From Ruminococcaceae bacterium UBA6842 (lineage in GTDB: Bacteria; Bacillota; Clostridia; Oscillospirales; Acutalibacteraceae), in the NCBI GenBank assembly GCA_002451855.1, contig DKDS01000045.1:1-8696 (forward strand): 8,696 nucleotides of DNA, in the 5' to 3' direction. The notes beneath the pieces are model-generated. The model saw only the letters and a list, made by a program, of their open reading frames with translations. It was not told the origin of the DNA and searched no databases. Below, in pieces: positions 5,128 to 8,696 of the stretch. How positions within the stretch are numbered: position 1 is the stretch's first letter; each line of letters begins with the position of its first letter. The translations under genes and the position numbers were made by a program.

Positions 5128-5963
5128 TAAATCATTCCTTTCTTTTTTGACAGATAGTCTATAAAATCAGCTACCGCGCCGTCCTCACAGCTGCACGCCT
5201 TATAGTCGGCATACATTTCAATATCCTCGGGCGTGCCTGCCGGAACAGCGCTGATATCTGCTTTTTTTATCATTTCAAGGTCATTATAATAATCGCCTAT
5301 CGCGAAAAGACCGCCTTTTTTAATATTAAGTATTTGAATAAGCTTATCAAGTGCCGAAGCCTTTGAAACGCCCTTTGGGAACTGCTCGTAATATCTTCGC
5401 CTTTTACCCGCAATTACCGCAGAGGTATCAACAAATGAAGCTTGGGTTTCCTCGCCCGCAATCATTTCCTTAACAGCACTAAGCGTTTCCTCTTCTTCAA
5501 ACATCATTACTACCTTATTCCACTTATAACGGGACGCTTCCTCGAAGCTTACGGTAATGCTTTCAAGCCATTCGTATTCTTGGTGTATATCTGTTTCCGC
5601 ATTTCTGAAGACGGTAAGAACCTTATCGCCCGAATGTACCTCTATACCCACATTTAGTCCCATATCAAGAACCTTTTTTACTATAAAATAATCGCTTTTC
5701 GGCACATAAAGCTCGTCCAGCACCTTTTTGTTTTCATAGTCGTATATCATACAGCCGTTAGACACTATGGACGGCGAAACCCTTTTAAGCTTGCTTAACA
5801 CAGGACCCACAGCCCCTACGGTTCTTCCGGTTGAAAGTGAAAAGCCGCCGCCCTCGTTCATAAAATACTCTATCTTTTCTATATTACGGGGATTGATAAT
5901 TCCGTTTATAAGCAGTGTTCCGTCAATATCGCACGCCAAAAGGCAGCCGGAAAAGAGACCCAT
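5127..5963 (-). CDS. Cof-type HAD-IIB hydrolase (sugar phosphatase-like)
   Basis: This 278-residue protein has all four haloacid dehalogenase motifs: motif I DIDGTL (12-17, nucleophile Asp12 and acid/base Asp14), motif II STGRT (44-48), motif III Lys201 in FPKGVSKASAL (195-205) and motif IV GDYYND (223-228). The large cap between motifs II and III and the KGVSK..AL spacing place it in the Cof/IIB group, which remove phosphate from sugar phosphates, nucleotides or cofactors; the exact substrate cannot be read. It lies between the pseudouridine synthase gene (1-nt gap) and the split transketolase genes (1-nt overlap), so a role connected with pentose or other sugar phosphates is plausible but inferred. 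The ribosome binding site is weak (AAAGG about 10 nt upstream, inside the previous gene), which suggests coupled translation. Confidence 0.93.
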   Translation of the reverse strand: MGLFSGCLLACDIDGTLLINGIINPRNIEKIEYFMNEGGGFSLSTGRTVGAVGPVLSKLKRVSPSIVSNGCMIYDYENKKVLDELYVPKSDYFIVKKVLDMGLNVGIEVHSGDKVLTVFRNAETDIHQEYEWLESITVSFEEASRYKWNKVVMMFEEEETLSAVKEMIAGEETQASFVDTSAVIAGKRRRYYEQFPKGVSKASALDKLIQILNIKKGGLFAIGDYYNDLEMIKKADISAVPAGTPEDIEMYADYKACSCEDGAVADFIDYLSKKKGMI

Positions 5964-5964
5964 T

Positions 5965-6867
5965 TCATTTCAACCTTTGCAAAAATTTTTTAAAATAATC
6001 GGGCAGCGGAGAATCAAATTCCATATATTCACCCGTCCGAGGATGTATAAAACCGATTTTTTTAGCGTGCAGACACTGTCCGCCAAGCTCGGTTATAACC
6101 TTTTTGGGACCGTACACCTCGTCCCCCGCGACGGGGTGGCCTATATAAGCCATATGAACCCTTATCTGATGGGTTCTGCCCGTTTCAAGTCTTACTCCTA
6201 TATGTGTAAAGCCGTCAAGCCGTTCTATCACTCTGTAATGCGTAACGGCGTCTCTGCCGCCGTTTACTACCGCCATTTGCTTGCGTTTTATCGGATGTCT
6301 GCCGATCGGGGCGTTCACCGTCCCCTCATCGTCCTTGATATTGCCGTACACAACCGCCTCGTACTCACGCATAAACGAGTGCGCCTTTATCTGAGCGGCA
6401 AGACCCGTATGCGCCAGATCGTTTTTAGCCACCATTAAAAGTCCGCTTGTGTTTTTATCTATACGGTGTACTATACCGGGGCGCATAACCCCGTTAATAC
6501 CCGAAAGACTGCTTCCGCAATGAAACATAAGGGCGTTTACAAGCGTTCCGCTGTAATTCCCCGCCGCCGGATGAACCACCATACCCTTAGGCTTGTTGAC
6601 AACCAAAAGGTCTTCGTCCTCATAAGCTATATCAAGCGGTATATTTTCGGGAACAATATCGTATTCCTTGGGGTCGGACACGGTTATTGAAACCGTATCG
6701 CCTTTTTTTATCTTACAGCTTTTGGAGACCGTTTTGCCGTTTACCGACACAAGCCCCTCAGAAACGAGCGCCGCCGCCCTTGAACGGGTAACACCTGCGG
6801 CGCCTGCGGCAAAGACATCTATTCGGGTCTCGCCGTCGGTCTCGCAAACCGTTTCGATTTTATTCAT
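5965..6867 (-). CDS. rluD: RluA/RluD-family 23S rRNA pseudouridine synthase
   Basis: The protein is 300 residues, the usual size for the RluD/YlyB group, which converts specific uridines of large-subunit rRNA to pseudouridine. An N-terminal S4 RNA-binding domain (about 14-63) reads RIDVFAAGAAGVTRSRAAAL and SVNGKTVSK. The catalytic domain follows, with DLLVVNKPKGMVVHPA (86-101), PGIVHRIDKNTSGLLMVAK (130-148) holding the catalytic Asp137 in HRID, and GRTHQIRVHMAYIGHPVAGD further on. I place the start at ATG 6867, with AAAGGA 8 nt upstream (6876-6881); it overlaps the lspA stop by 8 nt. A TTG at 6900 would add 11 Lys/Pro-rich residues with no binding site. The lspA-rluD order is the same as lspA-ylyB of Bacillus. 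Which uridines are modified is not determined by the sequence alone. Confidence 0.95.
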   Translation of the reverse strand: MNKIETVCETDGETRIDVFAAGAAGVTRSRAAALVSEGLVSVNGKTVSKSCKIKKGDTVSITVSDPKEYDIVPENIPLDIAYEDEDLLVVNKPKGMVVHPAAGNYSGTLVNALMFHCGSSLSGINGVMRPGIVHRIDKNTSGLLMVAKNDLAHTGLAAQIKAHSFMREYEAVVYGNIKDDEGTVNAPIGRHPIKRKQMAVVNGGRDAVTHYRVIERLDGFTHIGVRLETGRTHQIRVHMAYIGHPVAGDEVYGPKKVITELGGQCLHAKKIGFIHPRTGEYMEFDSPLPDYFKKFLQRLK

Positions 6868-7345
6868 CGGTTTTTTCCTTTTTTTCGGCGGCAATATCAA
6901 TAATGAAATAAAGCGCCAAAAGCACCGCTCCCACCACTATCGCGCAGTCCGCGATGTTGAACACGGGAAAGGACGGGAAAAATTCGAAATGCAGAAAATC
7001 CACAACCTTGCCGTCTCTGAAAACACGGTCTATCATATTGCCCGCACCGCCAGACAGCACAAGCGTCAGCGCCCAGAGCATAAGTCGGCTTCCCTTAGCG
7101 TATTTTACAAACAGCGCTATACACACTGCCATTACCGCAAGCGTAACCGCAATAAGTATATACCTTTTACCCGAAAGCATACCCCAAGCGGCGCCTGTAT
7201 TATGAATATAGCTAAGCTCAATAAAACCGTTAATAAACGCTCGTGTTTCTCCTAAAACAAAATTAGTTGAAACAAGATATTTTGTATACTGGTCCAGTCC
7301 CAAAACCGCAAGACCGCTTAAAACCGCGGCTATATATATAACCAA
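6860..7345 (-). CDS. lspA: Lipoprotein signal peptidase (signal peptidase II)
   Basis: LspA is the membrane aspartyl protease that removes signal peptides from diacylglyceryl-prolipoproteins. The 161-residue protein has four hydrophobic segments (about 3-19, 62-82, 88-101 and 131-150) and the family motifs: DQYTKYLV (18-25), HNTGAAWG (48-55), GNMIDR with catalytic Asp106 (102-107), and VVDFLHF (114-120) followed by FNIAD with catalytic Asp133 (129-133). The start is TTG, chosen because GGAGGTG (7351-7357) stands 5 nt before it and because it gives the normal family N-terminus; no usable ATG occurs before the first membrane span ends. It follows divIVA by 15 nt and overlaps the pseudouridine synthase gene by 8 nt. 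The charged tail AEKKEKTDE is probably cytoplasmic. Confidence 0.97.
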   Translation of the reverse strand: MVIYIAAVLSGLAVLGLDQYTKYLVSTNFVLGETRAFINGFIELSYIHNTGAAWGMLSGKRYILIAVTLAVMAVCIALFVKYAKGSRLMLWALTLVLSGGAGNMIDRVFRDGKVVDFLHFEFFPSFPVFNIADCAIVVGAVLLALYFIIDIAAEKKEKTDE

Positions 7346-7350
7346 ACCGA

Positions 7351-7357
7351 CACCTCC
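7351..7357 (-). promoter_or_regulatory. Ribosome binding site that supports the TTG start of lspA
   Basis: GGAGGTG on the minus strand lies 5 nt before TTG at 7345, between the divIVA stop and lspA. A near-perfect site compensates for the weak start codon. Confidence 0.85.
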
Positions 7358-7360
7358 GGT

Positions 7361-8122
7361 TTATTCTTCTTCCTGTTCCTCGGGTTCGTCCGCAACCTTA
7401 AAGCCCTCGTCGGCAGACTTCTCCTCCGCAGGCTCCGGCTTCACTTCGGGTTTAACATTGTTTTTAACCTCGGCGTCCTCAATAAAGCTCTCGGCAGAGG
7501 GTGCCTTATCAACCGCGGCGGAGATAACCTCAGCCATATGCTTCGGATCCATAGGAGCCGTATCGGGCAAGGCTCTGAGCATTTCAAGATGCTCCTTATA
7601 CTTTGCGGAAACCGCCGCCTTAAAGGCCGACATTTCCATTTTAACCTTATCGTAAAGCATCTGCTGTCTTGCAACGCTGTCCTCAGACGCCGCCTTTATG
7701 CTGTCCGCCTTAATTTCCGCGGTTTTCACCATATCCGCAAGCTCTTTTTCAAGCTTTGCCTTGCGCTCGTTCGCCTTTATGTCAAAGGCAGTCGCAAGCT
7801 CCTTTTCCCTTGCGGTGATAACCTCTATATTTGATTGAGCGTTGTTGATAATTTCAGCGCTCTTCTGCTTTGCCTCGTCTACTATCTGATCTGCAAGCTT
7901 TTGCGCGCTCAAAAGCACATTCTGAATACTGTTCTGAGAATTTTTAAGGCTTTCCATTTCAGCGTTCATCGACTCGATTTTCGCCTTGTATTCCTTAATA
8001 ACACGGTCAAACTGGTTATAGTCGGTTTCTATTCTGTCGAGTAAAACATCGACTTCCTCCTGCTTATAACCGCCCATGGCCTTGGTGAATTTTACATTTC
8101 TTATTTCAGCAGCTGACAGCAT
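7361..8122 (-). CDS. divIVA: DivIVA family septum/pole-localising protein
   Basis: DivIVA proteins bind negatively curved membrane at septa and poles and recruit partners for division-site placement, wall growth or sporulation. The N-terminal domain MLSAAEIRNVKFTKAMGGYKQEEVDVLLDRI matches the family start (residues 1-31, given here in part by its FTKAMGGYKQEEVD core at 12-25). Compared with Bacillus DivIVA, the membrane-inserting Phe17 and Arg18 align with Met16 and Gly17, so the membrane contact may differ. A long coiled coil follows (about 30-190), rich in Lys, Glu and Ala. The tail (about 205-253) is Pro/Glu-rich, probably disordered and strongly acidic, ending in EEQEEE. The 253-residue length is longer than Bacillus DivIVA because of this tail. 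AGGAGG (8130-8135) stands 7 nt before the ATG and overlaps the ylmH stop. Confidence 0.95.
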   Translation of the reverse strand: MLSAAEIRNVKFTKAMGGYKQEEVDVLLDRIETDYNQFDRVIKEYKAKIESMNAEMESLKNSQNSIQNVLLSAQKLADQIVDEAKQKSAEIINNAQSNIEVITAREKELATAFDIKANERKAKLEKELADMVKTAEIKADSIKAASEDSVARQQMLYDKVKMEMSAFKAAVSAKYKEHLEMLRALPDTAPMDPKHMAEVISAAVDKAPSAESFIEDAEVKNNVKPEVKPEPAEEKSADEGFKVADEPEEQEEE

Positions 8123-8133
8123 TTTAATTCCTC

Positions 8134-8696
8134 CTAAACATATCTTTTATATTTTATTATTAATCTGTTCTTTTTAGTCCTGTCCTCAAGGGAGTCCAAA
8201 ATAAATCTTCCGCTGCCCCTGACCGAAATTACATCGCCGCCGCAAACGGTTTTGGTCTGCTTTAAGGCAGGCGCGGAATTGACCGTTACCGCACCGCTTT
8301 CTATTTTTTCGCAAGCCTTTGCCCTTGAAACTCCGCAAACAGCGGCAATTACGCAATCCAACCTGTCAGACGCCGCGGTTGCCGAAAATTCAGCCAATCT
8401 GTCGCCCTCGGGCAGCGGCAGGTCGTACCCCTCTTTAACGGTTACGCCCACATTGCCTATTTTGCTTATCTGCGTAATAACAAACTTTTTTATTTCATCG
8501 GCGACAAACACAACCGCTCTTCCGGGCTCTGTCAATATATCCCCCACGGTTTCACGCCCTATGCCGAGCGACATAAGCGCGCCTAAAAAATCCCTGTGGG
8601 AGAGCGTATCGTTTTTTCTGAAGCAAAAGGTGATTGCGGTTACGGGAAAGCCGTATTTTGAGGACGCATACGGGAAACAGCCCAAAAACACCCTTT
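8134..8696 (-). CDS. ylmH: YlmH family S4-domain RNA-binding protein, partial (5' end beyond right edge)
   Basis: The frame is open to the right edge and covers about 187 codons; YlmH proteins are about 255 residues, so roughly 70 N-terminal residues are missing. A GTG at 8691 is internal: the sequence there (RVFLGCFP) matches the middle of the family, not its start. The part seen contains the YlmH block HRDFLGALMSLGIGRETVGD (counting from that GTG, residues 32-51), a predicted RNA-binding middle region, and a C-terminal S4 domain (about 108-163) with SDRLDCVIAAVCGVSRAKA and AVTVNSAPALK. YlmH family members have been linked to division-site functions by gene order and, more recently, to the ribosome-associated quality control pathway through S4-mediated peptidyl-tRNA handling. 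It directly precedes divIVA, as in Bacillus and streptococci, with an 11-nt gap. Confidence 0.93.
   Translation of the reverse strand, partial: RVFLGCFPYASSKYGFPVTAITFCFRKNDTLSHRDFLGALMSLGIGRETVGDILTEPGRAVVFVADEIKKFVITQISKIGNVGVTVKEGYDLPLPEGDRLAEFSATAASDRLDCVIAAVCGVSRAKACEKIESGAVTVNSAPALKQTKTVCGGDVISVRGSGRFILDSLEDRTKKNRLIIKYKRYV

Noticed and set aside
5767..6438. A 223-codon plus-strand open frame opposite the HAD and pseudouridine synthase genes
   Set aside because: It crosses the boundary of two genes with intact catalytic motifs, has no convincing ribosome binding site or family resemblance, and is a shadow frame.
6668..7255. A 195-codon plus-strand open frame opposite lspA and the pseudouridine synthase gene
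   Set aside because: It has low-complexity basic composition and lies wholly over conserved minus-strand coding sequence.

Overview
The window looks like a moderate-GC chromosomal segment from an endospore-forming Clostridia-type Firmicute, plausibly a gut Oscillospirales-like lineage. The evidence is a clear forespore sigma factor (SigG), the Gram-positive ylmH-divIVA-lspA-pseudouridine synthase order, an EndoA-type MazF, a split two-subunit transketolase, and strong GGAGG-type ribosome binding sites. The family-level placement is inference. I see no insertion sequence, phage gene, CRISPR array, tRNA or rRNA.

Layout by region. (1) Positions 1-1424, minus strand: a two-gene operon of a ketopantoate-reductase-like dehydrogenase and, translationally coupled to it by an ATGA overlap, a multi-pass membrane protein that runs off the left edge. 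(2) Positions 1425-1705: a divergent intergenic region with a near-consensus minus-strand promoter, two perfect dyads (one overlapping the -10) and a small leader hairpin. (3) Positions 1706-2470, plus strand: sigG, ending at a 16-bp-stem terminator shared with the convergent mazF (2509-2862, minus). No antitoxin gene precedes mazF. (4) Positions 2863-3087: an AT-rich intergenic region with a mazF promoter, then a small plus-strand gene of unknown function (3088-3300). (5) Positions 3298-8696, minus strand: a tightly packed seven-gene run in transcription order ylmH (partial), divIVA, lspA, an RluD-type pseudouridine synthase, a Cof-type HAD phosphatase, and the transketolase N and C subunits, ending at a hairpin just past the C-subunit gene. 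Spacings are between +15 and -8 nt throughout, so one transcription unit with translational coupling is likely.

How the genes fit together. The right half joins growth functions: septum/pole placement (YlmH, DivIVA), lipoprotein maturation (LspA), 23S rRNA modification (RluD family) and central carbon metabolism (split transketolase, HAD phosphatase). The left half is more accessory in character: a probably repressor-controlled dehydrogenase plus membrane partner, a free-standing sigG, and an apparently unpaired mazF next to an uncharacterised small protein. I found no obviously new multi-gene system. The most unusual points are the dehydrogenase/membrane-protein operon with its operator-like dyads, and the unpaired mazF beside the 70-residue gene. 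Five start codons were set from ribosome binding sites: sigG, the small gene, transketolase C, the pseudouridine synthase and a TTG start for lspA.
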